From the NCBI GenBank assembly GCA_031428675.1, contig JANOYC010000065.1, positions 1-41,716 on the forward strand: DNA of 41,716 nucleotides, written 5' to 3'. Under the pieces are notes generated by a model. That model searched no databases. It was not told where the DNA came from and saw only the letters and a program-made list of their open reading frames with translations. The position numbers and the translations under genes are program-made. Shown here one piece after another: positions 33,658-41,716 of the stretch; within the stretch, counting starts at the first letter, position 1; each line of letters opens with the position of its first letter. The DNA is from JANOYC01 sp031428675. Its GTDB lineage: Bacteria > Actinomycetota > Actinomycetes > Actinomycetales > Microbacteriaceae.

Positions 33658-34899
33658 CTACACCAGTCCCAAATGAGCGCGAGTGCGCCGCATGGAATCT
33701 GCGCTGAAGATCACGGTCTTGACGCCGTGTGCTGGCGTCGGCAACGCAAGGAACCGGTCGAGCGCACCGGGGAGGTCGGTCGTTATCTCGTCGATGTGAA
33801 CTCCCTGATACAACAGCTGCAACGCGATTTCGTGGGCTTTAGACCCCGAGACGCTACGCACTCGCCGAAGTCGAGACGCGTCGACCGGCCAAAAATACGA
33901 TGGGTCGCGCACGTCCGATCCCACGGCGAAGAGGATCTGATCGAGATCTCCGGGCAATTCGTCGACGTTGAGCTGAAAGCTCGCAGGGTTCTGCACGAGC
34001 ACGAACTCGATCGGGATTCCCCGCACTTCGGTGATCTCACCGCGCGCAAACACCGGGGCGAGCGTTCCGATGCTCATTGCAGCGACCGCTAGGTCGAATC
34101 TTTCGCCGAGCACCGCTCGAGCCCCGGCAATTGCCGCCGCCGCGTCGACTGCATAGTGAACGCCGCGGGCAGGCAGCGTGATCGCGACAGCATCTCCGTA
34201 CGCGGAGATTTGCGCCTCGCGCCCCGCGACCGAGTGCACGATCGTGCCGGTCTGCGGACGATCATTCGCCTGCACGGCATAGCCCAGTCCGCGGGGCGTT
34301 GCCTCCAGCACCTGGGCGGTGACTCCATATGGCGAGACCGCGCATTCGGGAGAGAGAGTGGTGACGATGTCCATCAACAGGCCGTCGTCGGCGTTGAGAA
34401 CGACCGTTGTGGATGCGCGCGCCGCGATTCTCGCGAGCATCGCTGCAACCTGCTCTGGTTGATGGAACCGGTCGATTTGGTCCGTCATCACGTTGGTGAG
34501 AATGACCGTGTGCGGATTCAGCTGCGGCGCAATGAGCGCGCCGTGCCCCTCGTCCATCTCCAGAACGGCCACGTCGGCGTCGATACGTCCGTTCAGCCGA
34601 ACCCGCTCGAGAAGGGCCGACGTGAGCCCTTGACTGATATTCGCCGTGGACGGATTGGTGAATACGCGCACCCCGTGGTCGCGCAGAATGCCGACGAGCA
34701 TCTTGGTGGTCGTCGACTTGCCGCTCGATCCGGTGATGATGATCAGACCGTCGGGAAACGAGTTGAGAGTGTGCGCCAGAAACCCGGGGGCAATGCGGTT
34801 GACGATGAGACCGGGAACGGCGGAGCCGCCGCCGCGCTTGCGCAACCGAGCGGCCAGTCGCACGAACCGCCCGACGAGGATCGCCGGGGCGTATCGCAT
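33658..34899 (-). CDS. murT: MurT-like Mur ligase without zinc ribbon
   Basis: Mur-ligase-family protein of 413 residues. In its relatives MurT activates the alpha-carboxyl of D-Glu in lipid II with ATP and GatD delivers ammonia. Seen here: NRIAPGF (34-40), ATP loop ITGSSGKSTTT (55-65), the TNVMTDQIDRF segment (135-145), NADD (169-172) and the C-terminal DUF1727-like NPASFQLN (304-311) with RDPSYFW (331-337). The Cys4 zinc ribbon that usually follows NADD is absent: only one Cys (186) occurs and the segment is about 30 residues of other sequence. NPAG-x-N has become NPASFQ. AGGAA precedes ATG 34899, seven bases from the sigA stop. Confidence 0.9.
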   Translation of the reverse strand: MRYAPAILVGRFVRLAARLRKRGGGSAVPGLIVNRIAPGFLAHTLNSFPDGLIIITGSSGKSTTTKMLVGILRDHGVRVFTNPSTANISQGLTSALLERVRLNGRIDADVAVLEMDEGHGALIAPQLNPHTVILTNVMTDQIDRFHQPEQVAAMLARIAARASTTVVLNADDGLLMDIVTTLSPECAVSPYGVTAQVLEATPRGLGYAVQANDRPQTGTIVHSVAGREAQISAYGDAVAITLPARGVHYAVDAAAAIAGARAVLGERFDLAVAAMSIGTLAPVFARGEITEVRGIPIEFVLVQNPASFQLNVDELPGDLDQILFAVGSDVRDPSYFWPVDASRLRRVRSVSGSKAHEIALQLLYQGVHIDEITTDLPGALDRFLALPTPAHGVKTVIFSADSMRRTRAHLGLV

Positions 34900-34906
34900 G
34901 CCGTTC

Positions 34907-36178
34907 CTACTCGAGGTAGTCGCGCAACGACTGGGACCGTGACGGATGCCGCAGTTTCGCCATCGTCTTCGACTCGATCTGGCGAATCCGCTCGCGGGTC
35001 ACGCCGAAGGTGTCGCCGATCTGGTCGAGTGTTTTCGGCATCCCGTCTCCGAGGCCGAAACGCATGCGGATAACGCCTGCTTCCCGCTCTGAGAGCGAGT
35101 CAAGGAGACTCTCGAGTTGCTTCTGAAGCATGGTGAAGCCGACCGCGTCTGCCGGTACCACGGCCTCGGTGTCTTCGATGAGGTCACCGAACTCGCTGTC
35201 ACCGTCTTCACCGAGCGGTGTGTGCAACGAAATCGGCTCGCGTCCGTACTTCTGCACCTCGATGACTTTCTCAGGAGTCATATCGAGCTCGCGGCTCAAT
35301 TCTTCGGGAGTGGGTTCGCGGCCGAGATCTTGAAGCATCTGGCGTTGAACGCGCGCGAGCTTGTTGATGACCTCGACCATGTGTACCGGAATACGAATGG
35401 TGCGCGCCTGGTCGGCCATCGCCCGAGTGATCGCTTGACGGATCCACCACGTCGCGTAGGTGGAGAACTTGAATCCCTTGGTGTAGTCGAACTTCTCCAC
35501 CGCACGGATGAGACCGAGGTTTCCCTCTTGGATCAGATCGAGAAACTGCATGCCGCGACCCGTGTAACGCTTGGCGAGTGAGACCACGAGACGAAGATTC
35601 GCGCCGAGCAGGTGGCTCTTCGCGCGCTGGCCGTCTTTTGCGACCCACTGCAGTTCTCGTTTGAGCTGCGGCGTCAAGTTCTCGGTCGTGGCGAGCTTGT
35701 CTTCAGCGAACAGACCGGCTTCGATGCGCATCGCCAGTTCGACTTCTTCGGCCGCGTTGAGAAGGGCAACCTTGCCGATCTGCTTGAGGTAGTCCTTCAC
35801 CGGATCAGCGGTCGCTCCGGTGATCGCCGACGAGTACACCGGAACTTCGTCATCGTCATCCACGAGCGAGAGCACGAGGGCACCACTCGGGAGGAGTTCG
35901 TCTTTGATAGGCGACTTCTTCGCGTCGTCGTCGTCATCGTCCGAGTCGGACTCCTCGCTATCATCCGCGTCGCTGGCATCTGCCTTCGCGGCGGGCTTCT
36001 TTGCGTCGTCCGACGAATCATCAGCGGTGTCGATGTCATCGACGTCTACATCGACGACATCGATCTCAGTTGGTTCGTCGTCGTGGTCGTGGTCGTCGGC
36101 ATCGGGCGGCGACGCCTTGCTTCCGCGCTTGGCCGCGGGGGCTTTGCTCGTCGTCGTGGTGGTGGTCTTGGAGGCCAT
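34907..36178 (-). CDS. sigA: Principal RNA polymerase sigma factor (SigA/HrdB)
   Basis: Housekeeping sigma-70 factor, 423 residues. The N-terminal 110 residues are of low complexity, rich in Asp, Lys and Ala, as in HrdB-type factors. Region 1.2 begins at DPVKDYLKQIG, region 2 contains LIQEGNLGLIRAVEKFDY and TYATWWIRQAITRA (-10 recognition), and region 4.2 has GVTRERIRQIE with TMAKLRHPSR. ATG 36178 has AGAGG seven bases upstream, better spaced than the ATG at 36184. It is followed after seven bases by murT and gatD, so all three are likely on one transcript. Confidence 0.97.
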   Translation of the reverse strand: MASKTTTTTTSKAPAAKRGSKASPPDADDHDHDDEPTEIDVVDVDVDDIDTADDSSDDAKKPAAKADASDADDSEESDSDDDDDDAKKSPIKDELLPSGALVLSLVDDDDEVPVYSSAITGATADPVKDYLKQIGKVALLNAAEEVELAMRIEAGLFAEDKLATTENLTPQLKRELQWVAKDGQRAKSHLLGANLRLVVSLAKRYTGRGMQFLDLIQEGNLGLIRAVEKFDYTKGFKFSTYATWWIRQAITRAMADQARTIRIPVHMVEVINKLARVQRQMLQDLGREPTPEELSRELDMTPEKVIEVQKYGREPISLHTPLGEDGDSEFGDLIEDTEAVVPADAVGFTMLQKQLESLLDSLSEREAGVIRMRFGLGDGMPKTLDQIGDTFGVTRERIRQIESKTMAKLRHPSRSQSLRDYLE

Positions 36179-36273
36179 CTGCATACCTCTTTCATGCGTC
36201 TGCGATAGTCGCCCCGCTCGGACAGGTCACACTTCGGGGCAACACAAGGACCCATGTCAAGTCCTGAATCAAT

Positions 36274-36291
36274 CCGCACGTGTTCGTGCGG
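36274..36291. promoter_or_regulatory. Hairpin in the sigA upstream region
   Basis: CCGCACG (36274-36280) and CGTGCGG (36285-36291) pair around TGTT, 96 bases before the sigA start. A T-tract is lacking on both sides. It may be part of the 5' leader or a weak terminator of the MFS gene. An extended -10-like TGC-AATAAT occurs upstream on the minus strand (36331-36323). Confidence 0.35.
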
Positions 36292-36368
36292 CTTGCTCGG
36301 GACTGAACGGGTCCGGTCTTCGATTATTGCACGTTTTACTGGTACCTCTTGACACCGCGTCGCGATAT

Positions 36369-37682
36369 CTATAGGCGTCGCCGGCGCCATGCGCGAGCGA
36401 TCGAAATCCACAACGGAGCGACCGTGATGCCGTCTTCTTCCTGAAGCCGCCGGCGCACACGCCGCCTAGCGTGAACGAGGAAGACCGTGCCGATTCCCAC
36501 GACGAGGTATTGCACGAGGAAAGCAGCGCGGAAAGCGTCCAGCGAATAGAGCGGACCATCGCCGAAGCGGACAAAGAGGTCGAGCACGAGCCCGATAAGC
36601 AGCATCATCGTGAAGCTCGCGAGAAACCCTCCGACGTTGACGATGCCGTTGGCAGAGCCTTGGCTTCGCATCGGATTGAAGCTTCGAGCGAAGTCGAAGC
36701 CGATGAGCGAACCCGGACCGCCGACGCCAACGACCACGATGAGAACGACGACGAGCCAGAGCGGAGGGTTGCCAGGCCACAGCAGAACAAGCGCCCACGC
36801 CACTCCCATGGCGAACACGATCGCGAGCACGATGTTGCTCCGTCTGGTCGGGAACCTGGCCGTGAGCAATCCCAACACAGGGCCGGTGACCGCGCCAGAG
36901 AGAACCAGCAACGACAACAATCCCGATGCCAGCGCCGGACCGTAGCCGAGGGCCTCCGACAGAAACGGAAACCCCCACAGCATCGCGAAAACGGTGCCTG
37001 ACGATTGCGTTACGAAGTGCGCCCAGAAGCCCAACTGGGTGCCTGGACGTTCGAAGCTCTCGCGCAGTTGGCGGAGGGCTTGCGGCCAGCTGAGAATCTC
37101 AGCGCGGTCGCTGCCACTCTCGGGAGAGTTCACCACGAGCGTGAGCACCACGACGAGTGCAACGAACGACACGGAACCCGCTGCGAGAAAGGCGGGAGTC
37201 CAGCCGAGTTGCTGGAGAACGATCGACAGTGGCACCGCGGAGAGAATCTGTCCGACTTGCCCCGTCGAACCGAGCACTTGCGATACCAACGGAAGCTTGT
37301 TTCCGCTGAACCAGTTCGACAGCAGGCGCATGACGGAGATGAAGGTCATCGCATCACCGGCACCAACGAGGACCCGACCGAGGATGGCCACGCCGAGATC
37401 AGGCGCGACGGCGAGAGCGACCTGGCCGAGCACCATCAGCGCTGCCCCCGTGCTGATGAGGACCTTCGGACCGACGCGGTCAAGTGCCACCCCTACCGGG
37501 ATCTGAAGCCCCGCGTAGACCACCAATTGGATGACCGCGAGGCTCGAGAGCGCCGCAGCATTGGTATCGAAGCGGTCTGTTGCAGCCACGCCAGCGATGC
37601 CGATCGACGTGCGCTGCAGTACCGCGGAGATGTAGGCGAACAGCGCTATCACGAAGATCACCCAGGATCGCCGCGAATTCAC
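36369..37682 (-). CDS. Major facilitator superfamily transporter
   Basis: Integral membrane protein of 437 residues with about 12 helices. Motif A is present in the loop between helices 2 and 3 (GVALDRVGPKVLI) and a second copy in the C-half (LTARFPTRRSN). The arrangement resembles the anion/nitrate-type MFS group, but the substrate cannot be assigned. The C-terminus is Arg-rich (ARRRVRRRL). The GTG start has no ribosome site but a TAGATT hexamer seven bases upstream, so the mRNA may be leaderless. It precedes sigA, from which it is separated by about 190 bases. Confidence 0.85.
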   Translation of the reverse strand: MNSRRSWVIFVIALFAYISAVLQRTSIGIAGVAATDRFDTNAAALSSLAVIQLVVYAGLQIPVGVALDRVGPKVLISTGAALMVLGQVALAVAPDLGVAILGRVLVGAGDAMTFISVMRLLSNWFSGNKLPLVSQVLGSTGQVGQILSAVPLSIVLQQLGWTPAFLAAGSVSFVALVVVLTLVVNSPESGSDRAEILSWPQALRQLRESFERPGTQLGFWAHFVTQSSGTVFAMLWGFPFLSEALGYGPALASGLLSLLVLSGAVTGPVLGLLTARFPTRRSNIVLAIVFAMGVAWALVLLWPGNPPLWLVVVLIVVVGVGGPGSLIGFDFARSFNPMRSQGSANGIVNVGGFLASFTMMLLIGLVLDLFVRFGDGPLYSLDAFRAAFLVQYLVVGIGTVFLVHARRRVRRRLQEEDGITVAPLWISIARAWRRRRL

Positions 37683-37689
37683 GTGTTCA

Positions 37690-37695
37690 AATCTA
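37690..37695 (-). promoter_or_regulatory. -10 element of a probably leaderless MFS transcript
   Basis: On the minus strand TAGATT is followed by seven bases and the GTG start at 37682. No Shine-Dalgarno sequence is present in between. Confidence 0.45.
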
Positions 37696-37724
37696 GCGGC
37701 CGCTCCGGCGCGCCTAATCGCTGG

Positions 37725-38648
37725 TCAGCGCCCGTGATCGTCGTCGCCGTTGCGTCGATTCGCGAGGAATTTCTCGAGCTCCGCTGCAATGTCATCGGCG
37801 CTGGGCAATGCGCCGTCTTCATCGGTGAGTGGCGATCTCAAGGGATTGTCCATCATGTACGAGTCATGCCGCTCTTCGAGAGTGCCGACGAGACGAGCGA
37901 GTTCGACGTTCGATTCGATCTGTTCGTCGATTTTCATCACGAACTCGCGACCCTCTGTGCGCAACTCGTCGGTCGGGAAGATCAGGCCGGTCGACGCGCT
38001 GATGCTTTCGAGGGCTGCCACCGCCGCGGCCGGAAACTCCGTGTCGGCGAGATAGTGCGGAACGAGGAGCACGAAGCCGACGGTCGGATGCTCGAGCGAC
38101 TGGAGGCGGTACTCCAGTAGATGCAGCGCGTTCGCGGGCACCTGAGTGTGCGGTTTCCACACCGACATCGCATCGATGAGTTCGGAGCGATTTCCGCTGA
38201 CGGTCACGCCGATCGGTCTCGTGTGCGGTACCGGCATCGGAATGGCGTGCACCCATGTCGTGGTTGCCACAGCGAAGCGATCGATGAGACGCAGCACAGC
38301 CGCGGTGAATCGATCCCATTGGAAATCGGGTTCGTAACCCGTCAACAACAGAAACTGCTGGCCGACCTCATCTCTGGCCAGATACAGGCGCAGTTTTGCA
38401 GGCTCGTAGTCCGCCAAATGATCCTGATCGAAGTACATGATCGGGCGGCGGGCACGATAGTCGAGCAGCTCATCGTTGCTGAACGTGGCGACTACTGTCG
38501 TGGACAGGGTTTCCAGTAGATAACTGCTGAACCGCGATACCCCAGCCCCCGCATCGGCGAAGCCGGTGAGCCCAGCGACGAGGTTGAGCCCCGGAGGCAC
38601 GTCAACGAGCTCCTCGCTGAGCGCATACAGGTCTGCCGGATCTCGCAT
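37725..38648 (-). CDS. PAC2 family protein
   Basis: Protein of 307 residues related to the proteasome assembly chaperone PAC2 fold, found in most actinobacteria. Recognisable parts are LVAGLTGFADAGAGVSRF (24-41), FSNDELLDYRARRPIMYFD (56-74), the HAIPMPVPHTRP turn (134-145), and the VPHYLADTEFPAAAVAAL segment. The C-terminal 60 residues (helical, rich in Asp and Glu) are variable. Function is not established; a link to the proteasome would be surprising in lineages that lack one. Divergent from pepA with a 100-base gap holding both promoters. Confidence 0.88.
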   Translation of the reverse strand: MRDPADLYALSEELVDVPPGLNLVAGLTGFADAGAGVSRFSSYLLETLSTTVVATFSNDELLDYRARRPIMYFDQDHLADYEPAKLRLYLARDEVGQQFLLLTGYEPDFQWDRFTAAVLRLIDRFAVATTTWVHAIPMPVPHTRPIGVTVSGNRSELIDAMSVWKPHTQVPANALHLLEYRLQSLEHPTVGFVLLVPHYLADTEFPAAAVAALESISASTGLIFPTDELRTEGREFVMKIDEQIESNVELARLVGTLEERHDSYMMDNPLRSPLTDEDGALPSADDIAAELEKFLANRRNGDDDHGR

Positions 38649-38736
38649 GCGACCACTCTAACCGCGGCCAATGGGCGCCCGCAGTGAACCGCAACCTCGC
38701 CACCGCGGGCAAGCAAAAGCGTGGCCCGCCGGTGGA

Positions 38737-38742
38737 TAGCAT
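38737..38742 (+). promoter_or_regulatory. -10 element of a probably leaderless pepA transcript
   Basis: TAGCAT is six bases before the ATG at 38749 and no ribosome site is evident. It matches the pattern at DUF3000, dut and the MFS gene. Confidence 0.4.
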
Positions 38743-38748
38743 GGCCGG

Positions 38749-40245
38749 ATGACTGTTCCCGCCCTTTCTGTGTCCGCCGCATCCGCTTTCGACGTGCTCG
38801 CGTCTGTGGTGGCGGTTGGGGTACTGAAGAGTGCGAATGGTCCGGTCCTTGCGACCACTGACTCACGCCTGGCAGCTATCGGCGCATCCCTTGCGTCTAT
38901 CGGAGTCACCGGCTCGGCAGATGAGTTGCTACGCCTGCCGGCACTCGTCGACGGCGGCCCGACGATCGCGCTCATCGGCCTGGGTACTGCAGAACCCACG
39001 GTCGCAGAGCTGCGCTATGCCGCAGGTTCCGCGGCCCGGCAGTTGCGCGGAATTGACTCTTTGGCGCTCTCGCTCCCCGTGCACGACGACGAGACCGCGA
39101 TCGCCGTGCTCGAGGGCGCTGCCATCGGCGCCTACGCGTACACCGCATACCGCGTCGATTCGCTCGCCTCAACCAAGCTGCCCGCCGCGACGATCACGCT
39201 GTGCGCAGCCGTCTCCGATGCCGACCATGTCGTCGCGAGAGCAACGGCCGTCGCGACGGCTGTGCATACGGTGCGCGATCTCGTGAACATGCCCCCGGAC
39301 GACCTCTACCCCGAATCATTCGCCGAACACGCTGTCGCACTCGCACACGACAGCGGGGTCGAAGTCTCGGTGCTGGCAGAAGCCGAGCTGGAGGAAGGCG
39401 GCTTCGGCGGCATCCTGGGCGTGGGACAGGGGTCATCGCGCGGGCCGCGACTCGTGAAACTCGCCTACGCTCCCGCCAACGCCAGACAGCACCTGGCTAT
39501 CGTGGGCAAGGGCATCACCTTCGACAGCGGCGGTCTGTCGATCAAGCCGGCCGGGTCGATGATCGGCATGAAGTACGACATGACCGGTGCGGCCACCACG
39601 CTCGCGGTGATCCTGGCTATCGCCCGACTCGAGATGCCCGTGCGCGTCAGCGGATGGCTGTGCCTTGCCGAGAACATGCCATCTGGCACGGCAACACGCC
39701 CGAACGACGTGCTTCGAATTCGTGGCGGTAAGACCGTTGAGGTGCTGAACACTGACGCAGAAGGCCGTCTCGTGATGGCGGACGGGCTCGTGGTAGCCAG
39801 CGAGTCGAACCCCGATGCCATCATCGATGTTGCCACGCTCACCGGTGCCGCACGCGTCGCGCTCGGCGACCGCTATGTCGGCGCAATGGGGTCGGATGAA
39901 CTCGTAGCGCGGGCGATCGTGAATGCGAAGTCCGTGGATGAGCTGGTCTGGGCAATGCCGCTTCCCGCGGAACTGCGGCCCATGTTGAACTCAGACATCG
40001 CGGATATCGCGAACATCAAGCCGGGAAATACCGCCGCTGGAATGCTGATCGCCGCGGTCTTCCTCAGAGAGTTCATCGGCACGACGGGATCCGGCCCGGA
40101 TGCAACGCAGATTCCCTGGCTTCACCTCGATATCGCCGGTCCGGCGAGTAACGGCGGTGGTGGCTATGGATTCACGGGAAAGGGACCGACCGGGGTCACC
40201 GTACGTACGCTGATCGCGCTGGCCGAGGACTTTTCCCGCGCGTAG
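38749..40245 (+). CDS. pepA: Leucyl aminopeptidase (M17)
   Basis: Cytosolic metallopeptidase that removes N-terminal residues from peptides; 498 residues. The two-metal site is visible in VGKGITFDSGGLSIKP (251-266) with Lys253 and Asp258, and in the family signature NTDAEGRL (334-341) with Asp336 and Glu338. The poorly conserved N-terminal domain covers about 1-165. In E. coli PepA also binds DNA; nothing here bears on that. Upstream of lpdA, as in many actinobacteria, where both are near the pyruvate/2-oxoglutarate dehydrogenase genes. Confidence 0.95.
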   Translation: MTVPALSVSAASAFDVLASVVAVGVLKSANGPVLATTDSRLAAIGASLASIGVTGSADELLRLPALVDGGPTIALIGLGTAEPTVAELRYAAGSAARQLRGIDSLALSLPVHDDETAIAVLEGAAIGAYAYTAYRVDSLASTKLPAATITLCAAVSDADHVVARATAVATAVHTVRDLVNMPPDDLYPESFAEHAVALAHDSGVEVSVLAEAELEEGGFGGILGVGQGSSRGPRLVKLAYAPANARQHLAIVGKGITFDSGGLSIKPAGSMIGMKYDMTGAATTLAVILAIARLEMPVRVSGWLCLAENMPSGTATRPNDVLRIRGGKTVEVLNTDAEGRLVMADGLVVASESNPDAIIDVATLTGAARVALGDRYVGAMGSDELVARAIVNAKSVDELVWAMPLPAELRPMLNSDIADIANIKPGNTAAGMLIAAVFLREFIGTTGSGPDATQIPWLHLDIAGPASNGGGGYGFTGKGPTGVTVRTLIALAEDFSRA

Positions 40246-40342
40246 TACAGTCGTAGCGGCGATTGATTCTTACCTTTCTCGCACGCCGGCGATCACGTCG
40301 ACGGGCCACATTGAAATCCTGATTCACCAAGGGAGTTGCTGG

Positions 40343-41716
40343 GTGTCGGAGCACAATTTTGACCTTGTCATCCTCGGAGCGGGAAGCGGCGGGTACGCCG
40401 CAGCCCTCCGAGCGAGCCAACTGGGAATGACCGTCGGGCTGATCGAGAAGAGCAAGGTCGGTGGCACCTGCCTCCACGTCGGTTGTATTCCGACGAAGGC
40501 GTTGTTGCACTCGGCCGAGGTCGCGGATTACACCCGCGAGTCGTCCAAATACGGCGTCACTTCGACGCTGGAAGGCATCGACATGGCCGCCGTCCGCGCA
40601 TACCGCGAGGGCATCATCTCGAGTAAATACAAGGGACTTCAGGGGCTCATCAAAGCTCGCGGCATCACGACCATCGAAGGCGAAGGCCGCCTTGTTTCTG
40701 CCACGACCGTGCAGGTGGGCGACGACACCGTTGTCGGCAAGAATGTCATTCTCGCGACCGGTTCGTATTCCCGGTCGCTCCCCGGGCTGGAGATCGGCGG
40801 CCGGGTCATCACCTCGGAGCAAGCGCTCGAGCTCGACTACGTCCCCCGCAAGGTCGCTGTGCTCGGCGGCGGTGTGATCGGCGTCGAATTCTCCAGCGTC
40901 TGGAAGTCGTGGGGGGCCGACGTCACGATCATTGAGGCTCTCCCCCACCTCGTGCCCAACGAGGACGAGGCAATCAGCAAGCAGTTCGAGCGCGCGTATC
41001 GCAAGCGCGGCATCGACTTCAAACTCGGAGTGCGCTTCCAGGGCGTCACCCAAGACGAGAACGGCGTCGTCGTCACGCTGGAGAACGGAGAGTCGGTCGA
41101 GGCCGACATCCTGCTCGTAGCGGTCGGGCGTGGCCCGAGCACGGCGAACCTCGGATTCGAGGAGGTCGGCATCGCCATGGACCGCGGATTCGTCCTTGCC
41201 AACGAGCGCCTGGCAACGAATGTTCCGGGTGTATATGCCGTTGGCGATATCGTTCCCGGCCTTCAGCTGGCGCATCGAGGTTTCCAGCACGGAATCTTTG
41301 TCGCTGAGGAAATCGCCGGTCTGAAGCCGGTCGTGATCGAAGACGCAAATGTGCCCAAGGTCACCTATAGCGACCCTGAGGTTGCCTCGATCGGCCTCTC
41401 GGAAGCCAAGGCGGCAGAAAAATACGGCGCCGACGAGATCCTGAGCTACGACTACAATCTTGCGGGCAACGGCAAGAGCCACATCATCGGAACGACCGGT
41501 TCGATCAAGGTCGTGCGCGTGAAAGACGGCCCGGTGGTCGGCGTGCACATGATCGGTGACCGCGTTGGCGAGCTCATCGGCGAGGCCCAGCTCGCGGTGA
41601 ACTGGGAGGCGTACCCGGAGGACATTGCCCCGTTCCTGCACGCGCACCCGACCCAGAACGAAGCGCTCGGCGAGGCATTCCTGGCCCTGGCCGGGAAGCC
41701 CCTCCACGCGATGTAG
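40343..41716 (+). CDS. lpdA: Dihydrolipoyl dehydrogenase
   Basis: FAD enzyme (E3) of the pyruvate and 2-oxoglutarate dehydrogenase complexes; 457 residues. The FAD loop GAGSGG is at 12-17, and the redox disulfide is Cys43 and Cys48 in GGTCLHVGCIPTK. The NAD loop is VLGGGVIGVEF (about 173-183), and the C-terminal active site has His435 and Glu440 in HAHPTQNEALGE. The GTG start has AAGGGAG upstream. The stop TAG is the last three bases of the window, so the gene is complete. A sucB-like E2 gene may follow outside the window. Confidence 0.97.
   Translation: MSEHNFDLVILGAGSGGYAAALRASQLGMTVGLIEKSKVGGTCLHVGCIPTKALLHSAEVADYTRESSKYGVTSTLEGIDMAAVRAYREGIISSKYKGLQGLIKARGITTIEGEGRLVSATTVQVGDDTVVGKNVILATGSYSRSLPGLEIGGRVITSEQALELDYVPRKVAVLGGGVIGVEFSSVWKSWGADVTIIEALPHLVPNEDEAISKQFERAYRKRGIDFKLGVRFQGVTQDENGVVVTLENGESVEADILLVAVGRGPSTANLGFEEVGIAMDRGFVLANERLATNVPGVYAVGDIVPGLQLAHRGFQHGIFVAEEIAGLKPVVIEDANVPKVTYSDPEVASIGLSEAKAAEKYGADEILSYDYNLAGNGKSHIIGTTGSIKVVRVKDGPVVGVHMIGDRVGELIGEAQLAVNWEAYPEDIAPFLHAHPTQNEALGEAFLALAGKPLHAM

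Noticed and set aside
36349..36375. TTGACA with TATAGG on the plus strand, a possible antisense promoter into the MFS gene
   Set aside because: The spacer is only 15 bases and no plus-strand gene follows; kept only as a note.
37696..37714. NotI (GCGGCCGC) and AscI (GGCGCGCC) sites 3 bases apart, like a cloning polylinker
   Set aside because: Natural GC-rich sequence can give this; flanking genes are continuous and no vector sequence is seen.
40196..41707. Open frame of 503 codons on the minus strand opposite lpdA
   Set aside because: Arg/Asp-rich translation without family features, fully antisense to a well-supported enzyme; a high-GC shadow.

Overview
The window is high-GC DNA from an actinobacterium, most likely a member of the Microbacteriaceae (Micrococcales). 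The support is the set of actinobacteria-specific families (DUF3000, SepH, DUF3093, DUF3159, DUF3710, DUF4193, DUF7455, PAC2), the GTG-rich starts, and the sigA-parE-parC neighbourhood. The assignment rests on recognising families by eye; no database search was run.

Layout. 1-800: the 5' end of an LLM-class flavin oxidoreductase, then a tRNA Gly-Cys-Val cluster on the minus strand with promoter and terminator, and a plus-strand tRNA-Val(CAC). 800-6600: a minus-strand cluster of DUF2071, a degenerate ammonium-transporter paralogue and lactate dehydrogenase, then amtB with a GlnR-like box, and nhaA. 6600-11100: zapE, a thiosulfate sulfurtransferase-SufE-RibD-like operon and an alpha/beta hydrolase. 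11200-16435: DUF3000, RNase D, and a thiolase / 3-hydroxyacyl-CoA dehydrogenase pair for beta-oxidation. 16436-17843: a small accessory island with a DUF559-type gene bounded by two copies of an 85-bp palindromic repeat, plus a 12-bp tandem array. 17844-24622 (minus strand): dut-DUF3710-DUF3159, then acnA-dxs, with a DtxR-like iron box and a perfect palindrome before acnA. 24661-32877: DUF3093, DUF4193, sepH, a phosphodiesterase, parC and parE (topoisomerase IV) and a DUF7455 protein. 32927-36178: sigA-murT-gatD as a tight operon. 36369-41716: an MFS transporter, a PAC2 protein, pepA and lpdA.

Most of this is core genome. The standout is the murT-gatD pair. GatD has glycine (codon 33383-33385) where the catalytic cysteine of the glutaminase should be, and MurT lacks the Cys4 zinc ribbon typical of the family. 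Microbacteriaceae usually have group-B peptidoglycan, in which the alpha-carboxyl of D-Glu carries the cross-bridge and so cannot be amidated. I infer that this pair may have been repurposed, perhaps to attach an amino acid rather than ammonia at that carboxyl. Secondary points are the repeat-bounded DUF559 cassette, an Amt-like protein that keeps both pore histidines but has lost the phenylalanine gate, and a recurring leaderless-promoter pattern.
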